From assembly GCA_028707085.1 (NCBI GenBank), contig JAQTUW010000002.1, positions 62,001 through 126,000 on the forward strand: a DNA stretch of 64,000 nucleotides, in the 5' to 3' direction. Shown here piece after piece: positions 19,750-28,706 of the stretch. Origin of the DNA: Methylococcales bacterium. GTDB taxonomy: Bacteria; Pseudomonadota; Gammaproteobacteria; Methylococcales; Methylomonadaceae. Made by a program: the position numbers and the translations under genes. The notes under the pieces are model-generated. The model ran no database searches. It was given only the letters and a program-made list of their open reading frames with translations, and was not told where the DNA came from. How positions within the stretch are numbered: position 1 is the stretch's first letter; each line of letters begins with the position of its first letter.

Positions 19750-20805
19750 ATGCCAAAAACCAAACTTTTTCCGATTGTTTCATTATTGAGCCTTGGTTTT
19801 CTGCCTTTGGCGCAAGCTGCGGATGATAATCAGGACAATCGCTGGTACGTTGCGCCTTTCGCCACCTTTATTCATGGCGGCGGCGACCGTAAGTCGAGTG
19901 ACGGCTGGGGCGGCGGTCTGGGGATAGGTAAAATAGTGGACAAGCATTTCAATGTCGAGCTAAAAGGTTTTTATCAAGGTTTTGCCGGTCAAAACGGCCC
20001 ATGGAGCATGTCGGGCGGTTCTGCGGAAGTCCAGTACCATTTATCCCGCGACAAACTGTCTCCGTACACCGTTATCAGTGTCGGCGGCATGAATAGCTGC
20101 CTGGGGTCGAACTGCGGAGCCGGCTTCATCGGCGAAGCCGGTTTGGGCTTTAGCTACGAGTTATGCGATAACCTGCTATTTCGCTCCGATGTCCGCTATC
20201 GTTACAACAACAATTTCGACGCGGATTTACAGCCCCGCACCAATGAATTCAATGACATGATCGTAAATGCCGGTTTCGTCATCCCCTTTGGCGACAAACC
20301 GGAACCGGCTGATTCCAAAGCCGCGACGCCTGCGCCAGTCGCTGCCCGGACGATTGCGGCGGATTGCTCGGCAGTTGATAGCGATCAGGACGGCGTCGAC
20401 AACTGCCTGGATAAATGCCCGGATACCGTCAAGGGCGGCAAGGTCGACAGCGCCGGCTGCCCCGTGAAACTGGTGCTGAAATCCGAACATTTCAAACTGA
20501 ACTCTGCCGAACTGGCTCCGGAAGCCAAAAAAATTCTTGACGATGTCGCCGCAAACCTGATTGCCTATCCGCAAAAAAATGACATTGCCGTTCAGGGCTA
20601 TACCAGTAGCGAGGGCAGTAGCGCATACAATCTGAAATTGTCTCAAAAACGCGCCCAATCCGTGGCTGATTACCTGAAAAGCAAAAGCGTCAGCAACAAA
20701 CTGACTGTTAGCGGTTTTGGAAAATCGAGACCGGTCGCCGACAATGGAACGGCGGCAGGCAGAGCCGAAAATCGCCGTGTCGAGTTAATCTGGCTTCAGG
20801 ATTAA
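19750..20805 (+). CDS. OmpA-family outer membrane protein
   Basis: The start at 19750 follows GCAGGGA by 5 nt and opens a signal peptide ending LPLAQA-ADD, giving 351 residues. Residues ~25-190 form an OmpA-like eight-strand barrel. A short calcium-binding-type linker follows (DSDQDGVDNCLDKCPDTVKGG), then a C-terminal OmpA peptidoglycan-binding domain with NLKLSQKRAQSVADYLKSK and GRAENRRVELI. It probably anchors the outer membrane to peptidoglycan. It is monocistronic, with its own terminator. Confidence 0.92.
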   Translation: MPKTKLFPIVSLLSLGFLPLAQAADDNQDNRWYVAPFATFIHGGGDRKSSDGWGGGLGIGKIVDKHFNVELKGFYQGFAGQNGPWSMSGGSAEVQYHLSRDKLSPYTVISVGGMNSCLGSNCGAGFIGEAGLGFSYELCDNLLFRSDVRYRYNNNFDADLQPRTNEFNDMIVNAGFVIPFGDKPEPADSKAATPAPVAARTIAADCSAVDSDQDGVDNCLDKCPDTVKGGKVDSAGCPVKLVLKSEHFKLNSAELAPEAKKILDDVAANLIAYPQKNDIAVQGYTSSEGSSAYNLKLSQKRAQSVADYLKSKSVSNKLTVSGFGKSRPVADNGTAAGRAENRRVELIWLQD

Positions 20806-20827
20806 ATTCAGCTAAAATCAGCGCCAC

Positions 20828-20857
20828 AAAAAAAACCGCTCTTTGGGCGGTTTTTTT
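20828..20857 (+). terminator. Intrinsic terminator after the OmpA-family gene
   Basis: ACCGC and GCGGT form a short stem within A-rich and T-rich flanks (AAAAAAACCGCTC...GGGCGGTTTTTTT). The T-run and its place 22 bp after the stop codon support rho-independent termination. Confidence 0.75.
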
Positions 20858-21014
20858 GTAATTTGATAAAAATAAACGGGTTAACTGCGAAGGACGGTAA
20901 AACGACCGCCGTGTATCCATACTATATGGCGACGGAAATTGAATACCGACAAAATTGACAGCCAAAGTATTGGTCACAAATAAATCCCCCCGGCGGGCTG
21001 GTTTGTGCAGGATT

Positions 21015-21023
21015 TGATATAAT
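21015..21023 (+). promoter_or_regulatory. Extended -10 promoter of the exosortase-accessory ACP operon
   Basis: TGATATAAT carries a perfect -10 hexamer (21018-21023) with the extended TGn element. No convincing -35 lies 17 bp upstream. The predicted start is about 21030, 48 nt before the ACP start codon. Confidence 0.5.
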
Positions 21024-21077
21024 CCTACTTCGTTTCATCTATTCCCGACCCGGCATTAATAAAACACATAACCAGCC

Positions 21078-21332
21078 ATGACCAAGGACTTATTCATTCA
21101 GGTGGAATCCATTTTGTCCAGGCTGTTACAGATAGACGAAACACAGCATCCACTAGCCGCCGACACCGCCCTACTCGGCGCCATGCCGGAATTTGACTCC
21201 ATGACGGTTGTTGCCATTCTTACTGCGCTGGAAGACCGCTTCGGTTTCTCGATTGAAGATGACGAAATCGACGCCTCTGTTTTCGAGACCGTAGGCTCGC
21301 TGGTTTCATTCGTGGAAACAAAACTGGCGTAA
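21078..21332 (+). CDS. Acyl carrier protein, exosortase-A-cluster type
   Basis: This 84-residue acidic protein has the 4'-phosphopantetheine attachment motif in EFDSMTVVAILTALEDRFG (Ser about 41). It is more divergent than housekeeping AcpP (DSLDTVE). It heads an operon with two hydrolases typical of exosortase A loci and faces an acyl-CoA ligase and a PLP decarboxylase of the same association group. It probably carries the intermediate made by those enzymes. The product is unknown. Confidence 0.88.
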   Translation: MTKDLFIQVESILSRLLQIDETQHPLAADTALLGAMPEFDSMTVVAILTALEDRFGFSIEDDEIDASVFETVGSLVSFVETKLA

Positions 21333-21342
21333 GCAGACCATT

Positions 21343-22161
21343 ATGAAACCATTGCTTATCCCTTCGAATCCCGGCTCATTATTCTGCATTTATTTTGCAC
21401 CGGTCAATGCAGTAATACACCGGGCCATAATCCATATCCCCGCTTTTGCCGAAGAAATGAACAAATCCAGACGCATGGTAAATTTGCAGGCTCGCAGTCT
21501 GGCCGGCAAAGGCTACGCCGTACTGGTCATGGATTTGTTCGGCACCGGCGACAGTGCCGGCGATTTTGGCGACGCCAGTTGGGAAATCTGGCTGCGGAAT
21601 ATTCAGGACGCCATAAACTGGCTGAAACAGCAGGGTGCGGAACAAATCGATTTATGGGGGCTTAGAACAGGCAACCTGCTGGCGATGGATTTTGCCTCAA
21701 GATACTCGCAACAAATCGAACACCTGCTATGCTGGCATCCGGTATTAAACGGCGACACCTTTATCAATCAATTTTTACGCTTGCGTATCGTGGCGGCGGT
21801 GATGGACAACAATGCCTCCAGAGAAAAGACTTCTGAACTGAAACAACGCCTGCTGAACGGTGAAAGCATTGAAGTTGCCGGCTATGTCTTGAACCCTGAT
21901 CTGGTGAAACCCTTACTGGCCTTGCAGGCCGAGCGCATGGAGTTGCAGCAGATTGCGGAAATTGCGATTTTTGAAGTCATCTCAGGCGAAAACGCACCGG
22001 TTTCTTCGGTCACCGGCAAATTGCTGTCCGTTCTTCACCAAAAATCCGTCAACTCTTCGCTAACCAGAGTCGTGGGCGACCCGTTCTGGGCCAGTCAGGA
22101 GATCAAAGTCAATCCGGAATTAATCAGTCTAAGTACCGAAAAGGTCGCCCAATGGCTATGA
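21343..22161 (+). CDS. Exosortase A system-associated hydrolase 2 (TIGR03101-type alpha/beta hydrolase)
   Basis: The 272-residue alpha/beta hydrolase carries PAFAEEMNKSRRMVNLQARS and VLVMDLFGTGDSAGDF, which are diagnostic for the hydrolase 2 family found beside exosortase A genes. The usual GxSxG nucleophile elbow reads GLRTGN, with Thr in the expected position, so the catalytic residue is uncertain. It starts 10 bp after the ACP gene and overlaps the next hydrolase by 10 bp, a compact operon. Confidence 0.88.
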   Translation: MKPLLIPSNPGSLFCIYFAPVNAVIHRAIIHIPAFAEEMNKSRRMVNLQARSLAGKGYAVLVMDLFGTGDSAGDFGDASWEIWLRNIQDAINWLKQQGAEQIDLWGLRTGNLLAMDFASRYSQQIEHLLCWHPVLNGDTFINQFLRLRIVAAVMDNNASREKTSELKQRLLNGESIEVAGYVLNPDLVKPLLALQAERMELQQIAEIAIFEVISGENAPVSSVTGKLLSVLHQKSVNSSLTRVVGDPFWASQEIKVNPELISLSTEKVAQWL

Positions 22162-23006
22162 ACCAGGAAATGCCAGTCATTTTCGAATGCCAGGGCCAGC
22201 AATTGCTTGGCGTCATTCATCAGTGCGACAACATGACCCCGACCGGGGTGGTGGTGATCGTCGGCGGCCCGCAACACCGGACAGGCAGCCACCGGCAATT
22301 TGTGTTGCTGGCCCGGCATCTGGCCGAACGACAGATTGCCTCCATGCGTTTTGACGCCCGGGGCATGGGCGACTCGGAAGGCGAATCGCGCTGCTTCTAC
22401 GAAATGGATGACGACATTCGCGCCGCTATCGATTGCTTTCTCGCCACCTGCCCGACCCTTAAACAGGTGGTGCTGTGGGGATTGTGCGACGCCGCGTCGG
22501 CAGCCCTGTTTTACGGTTATCAGGATAGGCGGGTCAAAGGCCTGATTCTGCTCAATCCCTGGGTTTTTACGCAGCAGGGTGCGGCGAAAACCTATCTTAA
22601 ACACTATTATTTGCAGCGTCTTGCCAGTCGAGAGTTCTGGAAAAAAATCCTGCTGTTCAAATTCGACTACCGCAATTCGGTCGGCTCGTTTTTAAACTTC
22701 CTCAGACTAGCGAGATCGGTCGGACAGCCAGCGGCCAAAATTGCCGATGACCTACCCCTGCCCATCAGAATGCGGGAGTGCCTGCGGCGGTTTGCCTATC
22801 CGGTACTGCTGATTTTAAGCGGCCGGGATTTAACCGCCAGCGAATTCAAGGAAACCGTCAAGGCTGATGCGGAATGGCGCGCCCTATTAAATGGATCACT
22901 GGTTTCCCGTCAGGATTTTGAGGCGGCCGACCATACTTTTTCGTCTTCATTATGGCGAAATCAGGTTGCAGAATGGACTTCGGAATGGATAAAAAACCAT
23001 GGATAA
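22152..23006 (+). CDS. Exosortase A system-associated hydrolase 1 (TIGR03100-type alpha/beta hydrolase)
   Basis: This 284-residue protein has GGPQHRTGSHRQFVLLAR and MRFDARGMGDSEGES, hallmarks of the hydrolase 1 family associated with exosortase A. The nucleophile elbow reads GLCDAA, with Cys at the usual Ser position, as in several members. The HTFSS motif near the C-terminus supplies the His. The first codons overlap hydrolase 2. Its stop codon abuts the stop codon of the convergent decarboxylase with no spacer (TAA|TTA). Confidence 0.9.
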   Translation: MAMNQEMPVIFECQGQQLLGVIHQCDNMTPTGVVVIVGGPQHRTGSHRQFVLLARHLAERQIASMRFDARGMGDSEGESRCFYEMDDDIRAAIDCFLATCPTLKQVVLWGLCDAASAALFYGYQDRRVKGLILLNPWVFTQQGAAKTYLKHYYLQRLASREFWKKILLFKFDYRNSVGSFLNFLRLARSVGQPAAKIADDLPLPIRMRECLRRFAYPVLLILSGRDLTASEFKETVKADAEWRALLNGSLVSRQDFEAADHTFSSSLWRNQVAEWTSEWIKNHG

Positions 23007-24242
23007 TTATACCAGCACCTCCACGGCGGCCGGCTGACTGAGGAATGCGGCCGGACTGGCGGAATAACCGTACGCCCCGGACTGATAAACCACGACCAGA
23101 TCGCCCGGCTCGGCTTCCGGCAGGCTCGCCCTGTCGGCCAAAACATCCAGCGGAGTACATAACGGGCCAACAATATTGACGGTTTCCATGATCTTCCCGT
23201 CCATTCTGTTACCAATGGCCAGCGGATAATTCTTGCGTATCACCTGCCCTAAATTCCCCGTTGCCGCCAGATGGTGATTCAGGCCGCCATCCGTGACCAG
23301 AAACACCTGTCCGCGGGAGTGTTTTTTATCCAGAATACGGGTGACGTAAACCCCGGCTTCCGACACCAGATAGCGGCCCAGCTCGATGACCACTTCCGTT
23401 CCGGGCAGATGTTTGCTGGCATTCGCCATAGCGAATGCCAGCGCGTCGCCAACCTGATCAATGTCCACCGCCATGTCGCCGGAAAAATAAGGTACGCCCA
23501 GTCCCCCGCCGATATTTAGCCTGGGGATGGGCTGCGCACAGTATTCCGCCATCCTCACCGCCAGATCCAGCGACTTTTGCTGGGCCTCGATAATGGCTTC
23601 GGCTTTCAGGTTTTGAGAACCGCCATAGATATGAAAGCCCTGAAACCGTAATCCCAGGCTATACAGTTTTTGAAGCGCCGCCGGTATCATTTCTTCATCG
23701 ATGCCGAAGGGCTTGGCGCCGCCGCCCATTTTCATTCCGGCGGCCTTGAGTTCGAAATCCGGATTGATGCGCAAGGCCACATTGGCGTTCAGCCCCAGAA
23801 TTTCACATTGTCCGGCTATCATGTCCAGCTCGCGTAGCGATTCCGCATTGAGGGTAACCCCGGCGGCAATGGCCTGACTCAATTCCTGCGGCCGTTTGCC
23901 CGGCCCGGCAAAGCTCATCTGCCCGGCCGGCATGCCGGTATCCAGCGCCAGTTTCATTTCGCCTGCGGAAGCCAGATCGAAGCCATCCGTCAGGGTCGCC
24001 ATATGCTGAACCACGGCCGGCATGGGATTGGCCTTGATGGCGTAATAAATTTTCAGTTCGGCTGGCATGGCCAGACGCAACCGCCTGATGCAGCGGCCGA
24101 TGGCCTGTCTGTCATATGCATAGAAGGGAGTTTGCCCCACCCGCTGCGCAAGCCGGCTTAACGGGATTTCACCAATTAGCAGTTGCCCATTCTCGACAGG
24201 AAAAAACCGGTTTTCAGGATAAATCGGCAAGGTATCGGTCAT
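23007..24242 (-). CDS. PLP-dependent decarboxylase, exosortase A system-associated (TIGR03099-type)
   Basis: The start at 24242 (MTDTLPIYPENRFFPVENG) gives 411 residues. The fold is type III PLP: YYAIKANP carries the Schiff-base lysine (about residue 67), then GGG-type phosphate loop LNIGGGLGVPY and VYQSGAYGYSAS near the C-terminus. It belongs to the diaminopimelate/ornithine decarboxylase superfamily, and the pairing with the AMP ligase 8 bp upstream marks the exosortase-A subgroup. The likely role is production of an amine or amino-acid-derived building block; the substrate is unknown. lysA is an alternative label but the context argues against it. Confidence 0.9.
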   Translation of the reverse strand: MTDTLPIYPENRFFPVENGQLLIGEIPLSRLAQRVGQTPFYAYDRQAIGRCIRRLRLAMPAELKIYYAIKANPMPAVVQHMATLTDGFDLASAGEMKLALDTGMPAGQMSFAGPGKRPQELSQAIAAGVTLNAESLRELDMIAGQCEILGLNANVALRINPDFELKAAGMKMGGGAKPFGIDEEMIPAALQKLYSLGLRFQGFHIYGGSQNLKAEAIIEAQQKSLDLAVRMAEYCAQPIPRLNIGGGLGVPYFSGDMAVDIDQVGDALAFAMANASKHLPGTEVVIELGRYLVSEAGVYVTRILDKKHSRGQVFLVTDGGLNHHLAATGNLGQVIRKNYPLAIGNRMDGKIMETVNIVGPLCTPLDVLADRASLPEAEPGDLVVVYQSGAYGYSASPAAFLSQPAAVEVLV

Positions 24243-24249
24243 GTTTTTT

Positions 24250-25857
24250 CTACGCTGAAAACAGGTTGGCAAATTGTTGGGCAAGCAGCTTGCGGTCGAT
24301 CTTGCCATTGGGATTGCGCGGCAAATCGGCCAGCAGCTCGATTCGGGCCGGCAGCATATAATTGGGAAGCACCCGCCTACAACTTTCCAGCAATCGTTGC
24401 GGATCGAAATCGGCGCCGGAATCGACGCAGACCGCCAGCACCACGGCCTGCCCCAACCCCTGATGATCGACGCCTATGGCGACGGCCTCCCTGACCAAAC
24501 CGGAAGCATAGACCACATCCTCTATTTCACTGGGGCTGAGACGGTAACCTGAAGTTTTGATCATATCATCCTGACGGCCGACAAAATATAAATAACCCTC
24601 TTCATCCATGACTACCGTATCTCCCGACCAGACCGCGATTTCCGGGATAGGCAGACCGGAAATCCGGGCAGGCACCGGCCTGAAACGCTGCGCGGTTTTA
24701 TCCGGATCGTTCCAGTATCCCAAACTCACCAGACTGCCGCGATGCACCAGTTCCCCAGGCTCATACGGCGCGCACAGGCTGCCGTCGGCCCGCACCACCA
24801 TGATTTCCGCGTTGGGGATGGCCTTGCCGATGGAATCTGGGCGCTTATCAAGCTGTTCCGGGGACAAATAGGTGGAACGGAATGCCTCGGTCAGGCCGTA
24901 CATCAGGAATATCCGACTATCGGGGACTTTGCCGCGCAGGCTTTGCAGTACGGCGCCCGGCATTTTACCTCCGGAATTGGTCAGGTAACGCAAATGACCG
25001 GCTATGGCCGGCGGCCAGGGCAGGCCGGCCAGTTGCGCCCACAGCGCGGGCACCGCAGCCAACCCGGTGATCCGATATTTTTCCAGCGCGACAATAACAT
25101 CGCGCGGCAACAGATAATCCATCAACACACAGCAGGCCCCGGTCAGCAAAGCGGTCGTCAGTTGATTGAGGCCATAATCAAAACTGAACGGCAAAACGGC
25201 CAGCAACCGGTCATTGGCGCTGATTTGCAGATATTCCGCCACGCTTTCTGCGCCGGCAATCAGATTCCGGTGGGAAAGCACTACGCCTTTCGGTTTGCCG
25301 GTGCTGCCGGAGGTATAGAGTATCGCCGTCATATCGCTATCTATGGCCGGCGTCGGAAAAAGCCTGTCGCCAGCCATAGCCAGATAAGCGGCCCAGCCCA
25401 GCACCCGGATGTCGCCCAGCAGATACGCTGGCTGATCGCCGTCGACCAGAACGACGGTCTGCAAGTCGGGGCAGTCGGACAGAATCGCCGCCAGGGATTG
25501 CAAACGGCTTTTGGAACTTATCAGTATTCTGACATTACAATCGGCCAGGATATGCGCCAGTTGCTGCGCTTTTAATACCGGATTGACCGGTACGAATACC
25601 CCGCCTGCCAGCGACACCGCCAGCAAACTGCTGACGGTTTCCGGCTGCTTGGGCAAATAGACCGCCACCCGCTGCCGCCGCTGCAAATGCACAGCCTGTA
25701 GAGCCCGGGCCTGCTGCTGCACCTGCTCCATTAACTCCGCGTAACTGATAACGGCATCCTTATACTGAATGGCCGGCGAATGCGGCGCGCGCCGGGCGCT
25801 ATCAAACAATAAATGATGCAGGCAAATCAGCATGATGTCATGAATTTGAATAACCAT
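24250..25857 (-). CDS. Acyl-CoA ligase (AMP-forming), exosortase A system-associated (TIGR03098-type)
   Basis: The 535-residue adenylate-forming enzyme has the P-loop motif TAILYTSGSTGKPKGVVLSH (about 190), YGLTEAFRSTYLSP, GDTVVMDEEGYLYFVGRQDD and the C-terminal lysine in NPNGKIDRKLL. These cover the A3, A5, A7-A8 and A10 cores. It would load an acid onto CoA or onto the nearby carrier protein. It is followed 7 bp later by the PLP decarboxylase. A second in-frame ATG at 25833 is an alternative start. Confidence 0.92.
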   Translation of the reverse strand: MVIQIHDIMLICLHHLLFDSARRAPHSPAIQYKDAVISYAELMEQVQQQARALQAVHLQRRQRVAVYLPKQPETVSSLLAVSLAGGVFVPVNPVLKAQQLAHILADCNVRILISSKSRLQSLAAILSDCPDLQTVVLVDGDQPAYLLGDIRVLGWAAYLAMAGDRLFPTPAIDSDMTAILYTSGSTGKPKGVVLSHRNLIAGAESVAEYLQISANDRLLAVLPFSFDYGLNQLTTALLTGACCVLMDYLLPRDVIVALEKYRITGLAAVPALWAQLAGLPWPPAIAGHLRYLTNSGGKMPGAVLQSLRGKVPDSRIFLMYGLTEAFRSTYLSPEQLDKRPDSIGKAIPNAEIMVVRADGSLCAPYEPGELVHRGSLVSLGYWNDPDKTAQRFRPVPARISGLPIPEIAVWSGDTVVMDEEGYLYFVGRQDDMIKTSGYRLSPSEIEDVVYASGLVREAVAIGVDHQGLGQAVVLAVCVDSGADFDPQRLLESCRRVLPNYMLPARIELLADLPRNPNGKIDRKLLAQQFANLFSA

Positions 25858-25879
25858 TCAGGCGCAAACCACCCGCGGC

Positions 25880-26044
25880 TTAGCAACAACGTTTAATCCC
25901 GTTCCATTTCCGCCGGGTTTCAGCGGCGAAAAAAGCCTTGCGGCTGAGCGGCGACCCGGCATGGTGGCAAGCCCAATGGGCCAGATAGCGTTCATAGGCG
26001 ACATCGCCATTCAGGCTGCGCCAGAGTTTATACAGAAAGTTCAT
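25880..26044 (-). CDS. Small YbdD/YjiX-like protein
   Basis: A 54-residue frame starts MNFLYKLWRSLNGDVAYERY and ends KWNGIKRCC. The layout (Y-x2-Y-L, H-x6-G/P, FF, then a basic stretch ending in Cys-Cys) matches the YbdD/YjiX family (PF04328), small proteins usually found downstream of the CstA peptide/pyruvate transporter. No cstA gene is adjacent here; the gene lies 22 bp upstream of the exosortase-associated acyl-CoA ligase on the same strand and may share its transcript. Function is unknown. Confidence 0.75.
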   Translation of the reverse strand: MNFLYKLWRSLNGDVAYERYLAHWACHHAGSPLSRKAFFAAETRRKWNGIKRCC

Positions 26045-26435
26045 GTTTATTATCGTGAATGTCGTATTATAACTGAAACGAAATAGGCCGCCGCCCGAAC
26101 TAAAAATTTAAGCCATTTTTGAATTTGCACGGCAATAATATGCGTTGTTTATCCCTTTAAGGCCGTGCGGCAAAACAATTCCCTTTAAAATTGTCAATTT
26201 CGGCAGATTAATTTTCTTTACCTAATGGCAAAGTATAGGCAGAAACAGGCCGGGGGTAAAATACATTGTCTCTAAAATATAAGCTTAGCTCGGCATTGGC
26301 GCCCAAAAATTTGCCGGACGTCGTGGCCCAGCCGCGGCCGCCAGCATTACCCTGTAAAAAATACGCCGATTTTTTTAAGCGGCGATGGTCGGTGTTACAA
26401 TAACCGCTTCCAGAATGACTCTCAAATCCGCGACC
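26045..26435. other. AT-rich intergenic region between the YbdD-like gene and dacC
   Basis: About 390 bp between divergent genes. It is AT-rich at 26090-26280 and must contain both promoters. TATTATAACTG near 26070 is -10-like. A GCACGGC / GCCGTGC pair (about 26130-26170) could form a loose hairpin. No gene was supported. Confidence 0.45.
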
Positions 26436-27599
26436 ATGATGTTATCTTCCCGTTTCCTGTTCAGTCTGTTTACCGGGCTGTTGCTGCTTGTTCCGGCAGT
26501 TTCCGTGCAAGCTGCCGAAAATACCGTATTTACGCCTGCCGCGCCGACTATAGCGGGATCCAGTTATATTCTGCTGGATTTTAACAGCGACCGGATTCTG
26601 GCGGAGAAGGATGCAGACAAACATGTGGCGCCCGCCAGCCTGACCAAAATCATGACCGCCTATGTGGTGTTCCGCGAACTCAAAGCCGGACACCTGAGCC
26701 TGAGCGAAAAAGCCACCATCAGCCAAAACGCCTGGGGAACCGGCGGATCGAAAATGTTTGTGGAAGTCAATAAACAGGTTCCAATCGAAGATTTGTTGCA
26801 AGGAATGATCATCCAGTCCGGTAACGACGCCAGCGTGGCGCTGGCCGAGCATGTCGCCGGCAGCGAGCAAACCTTTGCCGCCATGATGAATGAACAGGCC
26901 GGCAGACTGGGCATGAATAACAGCCATTTTGAAAACAGCACGGGGCTGCCCAGCCCGAATCACTTCAGCTCCGCCCGCGATCTGGCGACGCTGGCGCGTG
27001 CACTGATCCGGGAGTTCCCGGAATATTACCGCTGGGACTCACAAAAAGAGTTTACCTATAACAATATCACCCAGCGGAACCGTAACCAGTTATTGTGGCG
27101 CGACGCCTCTGTTGACGGCATCAAAACCGGATTTACCGACGATGCCGGTTATTGCATGGTGGCTTCCGCCAAACGTGAAGACATGCGACTGATTTCCGTG
27201 GTCATGGGTACGGCCAGCCCCAACGCCCGCGCCAACGAAAGCCAGTCGCTGCTGAATTACGGTTTCCGGTTTTTTGAAACCCATCGTTTGTACGAAGCCA
27301 TCAATCCGCTGGCGGAAATCCGGGTTCGCAAGGGCGAGACGTCCAAACTGGCTGTCGGCGTGGCCGAAGACCTGTATGTCACCGCGCCGCGCAAACACTT
27401 TAGTGAATTAAAGGCCGAGACTCAAATAAACCAGGCCGTGGTCGCGCCGATTAAAAAAGGCGATACCGTGGGCGCCCTGAATATCGCGCTGGGTGGCGAA
27501 ACCGTCGCCACCAAACCGCTGGTGGCCATGAACGATATCGCCGAGGGCGGCCTTTTCCGTCGCCTGTACGATGCCGCATTGAGTTTACTGGAGAAATAA
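26436..27599 (+). CDS. dacC: D-alanyl-D-alanine carboxypeptidase (PBP5/6 family)
   Basis: This penicillin-binding protein trims the terminal D-Ala from peptidoglycan pentapeptides in the periplasm. The signal peptide ends VSVQA-AENT. Catalytic motifs are SLTK (SxxK), SGN (SxN) and KTGFT (KTG), in the correct order, followed by the C-terminal PBP5_C domain and an amphipathic anchor (LFRRLYDAALSLLEK). The start is uncertain: 26436 gives a clean signal peptide, but in-frame ATGs at 26385 and 26415 exist and none has a good ribosome site. The stop overlaps dat by 1 nt. dacA would be an equally valid name. Confidence 0.93.
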   Translation: MMLSSRFLFSLFTGLLLLVPAVSVQAAENTVFTPAAPTIAGSSYILLDFNSDRILAEKDADKHVAPASLTKIMTAYVVFRELKAGHLSLSEKATISQNAWGTGGSKMFVEVNKQVPIEDLLQGMIIQSGNDASVALAEHVAGSEQTFAAMMNEQAGRLGMNNSHFENSTGLPSPNHFSSARDLATLARALIREFPEYYRWDSQKEFTYNNITQRNRNQLLWRDASVDGIKTGFTDDAGYCMVASAKREDMRLISVVMGTASPNARANESQSLLNYGFRFFETHRLYEAINPLAEIRVRKGETSKLAVGVAEDLYVTAPRKHFSELKAETQINQAVVAPIKKGDTVGALNIALGGETVATKPLVAMNDIAEGGLFRRLYDAALSLLEK

Positions 27600-28435
27600 T
27601 GGACATCGTTTACCTGAATGGCGAATACCTGCCGCTGGCGGAGGCTAAAGTTTCTGTGCTTGACCGCGGCTTTTTGTTTGGCGATGGCGTCTATGAAGTA
27701 ATACCGGCCTATGCAGGCCGGCTGTTCCGCCTGGAGGATCATATTCAGCGCCTGAACAACAGCCTGAACGGCATTCGTCTGCCGCTAAATTATACGGTCA
27801 GCGACTGGGAAGCCATTTTTCTGCCGTTGCTGGACGGCGGTAAGGATCAATATATCTATTTGCAGATCACCCGCGGCTATTCTCCAAAACGGGATCACGG
27901 CTTTCCGCAGCAGACCCGGCCCACCATCTTTGCCATGTGTTCCGACATTCTGCCCTTTGCCGGCCGGATAAACGGCATCCGGGCCATCACTATGGACGAT
28001 ACCCGCTGGCAGTTATGCCACATCAAAGCCATTACCCTGCTGGGTAACATCCTATTGCGGCAGGAAGCGCTGGATCAAGGTTGCGCCGAAGCCATCCTGG
28101 TCAAAAATGGTCAGGCGATAGAGGGCGCCGCCAGCAATCTGTTTGCCGTAGTGGACGGGATATTGCTTACGCCGCCAAAAACCAACGATATTCTGCCGGG
28201 CATTACCCGCGACGTCATTCTTGAACTTGCCAAAAAACATGGCATAGCTCATCGCGAAGACCTGATCAGCCTGGAGGCATTGCATGCCGCCAGCGAAATC
28301 TGGGTCGCCAGTTCGACGCGTGAAATAGTACCGGTAGTGGAACTGGACGGCGTCAGCGTCGGCGACGGCCAACCCGGCCCGGTCTGGCACGCCATGGATC
28401 AATTATTGCAAGCTTATAAAAAATCCCTGTCATGA
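27599..28435 (+). CDS. dat: D-amino-acid aminotransferase (class IV PLP)
   Basis: This branched-chain/D-amino-acid type transaminase, 278 residues, has LDRGFLFGDGVYEV near residue 21, the PLP lysine in CHIKAITLLGNIL (about 143), EGAASNLFAV and ASSTREIVPVV. These fit D-alanine transaminases, which make D-Ala or D-Glu for peptidoglycan. Its coupling to the carboxypeptidase gene (stop/start overlap TAATG) supports a cell wall or D-amino-acid recycling role. An aminodeoxychorismate lyase or BCAT function is less likely by motif. Confidence 0.88.
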   Translation: MDIVYLNGEYLPLAEAKVSVLDRGFLFGDGVYEVIPAYAGRLFRLEDHIQRLNNSLNGIRLPLNYTVSDWEAIFLPLLDGGKDQYIYLQITRGYSPKRDHGFPQQTRPTIFAMCSDILPFAGRINGIRAITMDDTRWQLCHIKAITLLGNILLRQEALDQGCAEAILVKNGQAIEGAASNLFAVVDGILLTPPKTNDILPGITRDVILELAKKHGIAHREDLISLEALHAASEIWVASSTREIVPVVELDGVSVGDGQPGPVWHAMDQLLQAYKKSLS

Positions 28436-28698
28436 CCGAAACCAAAAGCATACTGGAGTTTCCCTGCCAGTTTCCCATCAAGGCCATGGGTAAAACCCGT
28501 GACGATTTCGATGCGATTGTGGTGGAAATCATCCGCCGCCATGCTGGCGATATCAGGGAAGGCGCGATCAGCAGCCGCGCCAGCAAGGGCGGCGCCTATA
28601 CTGCGGTTACCGTGATCATTGAAGCCACCAGCCGCGAACAACTGGACGCTATCTATCAAGGCCTGACCGATAGCCCTGATGTTTTAATGGCTCTTTAA
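28432..28698 (+). CDS. ybeD: YbeD/DUF493 family protein
   Basis: This 88-residue protein (FPCQFPIKAMGKT near the start, SKGGAYTAVTVIIEA in the middle) matches YbeD, a small ferredoxin-like fold of unknown role conserved between dacA and lipB. It overlaps dat by 4 bp and precedes lipB by 8 bp. A regulatory role in lipoate metabolism has been suggested from context for the family; nothing in the sequence proves it. Confidence 0.92.
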   Translation: MTETKSILEFPCQFPIKAMGKTRDDFDAIVVEIIRRHAGDIREGAISSRASKGGAYTAVTVIIEATSREQLDAIYQGLTDSPDVLMAL

Positions 28699-28706
28699 AA
28701 AACACC

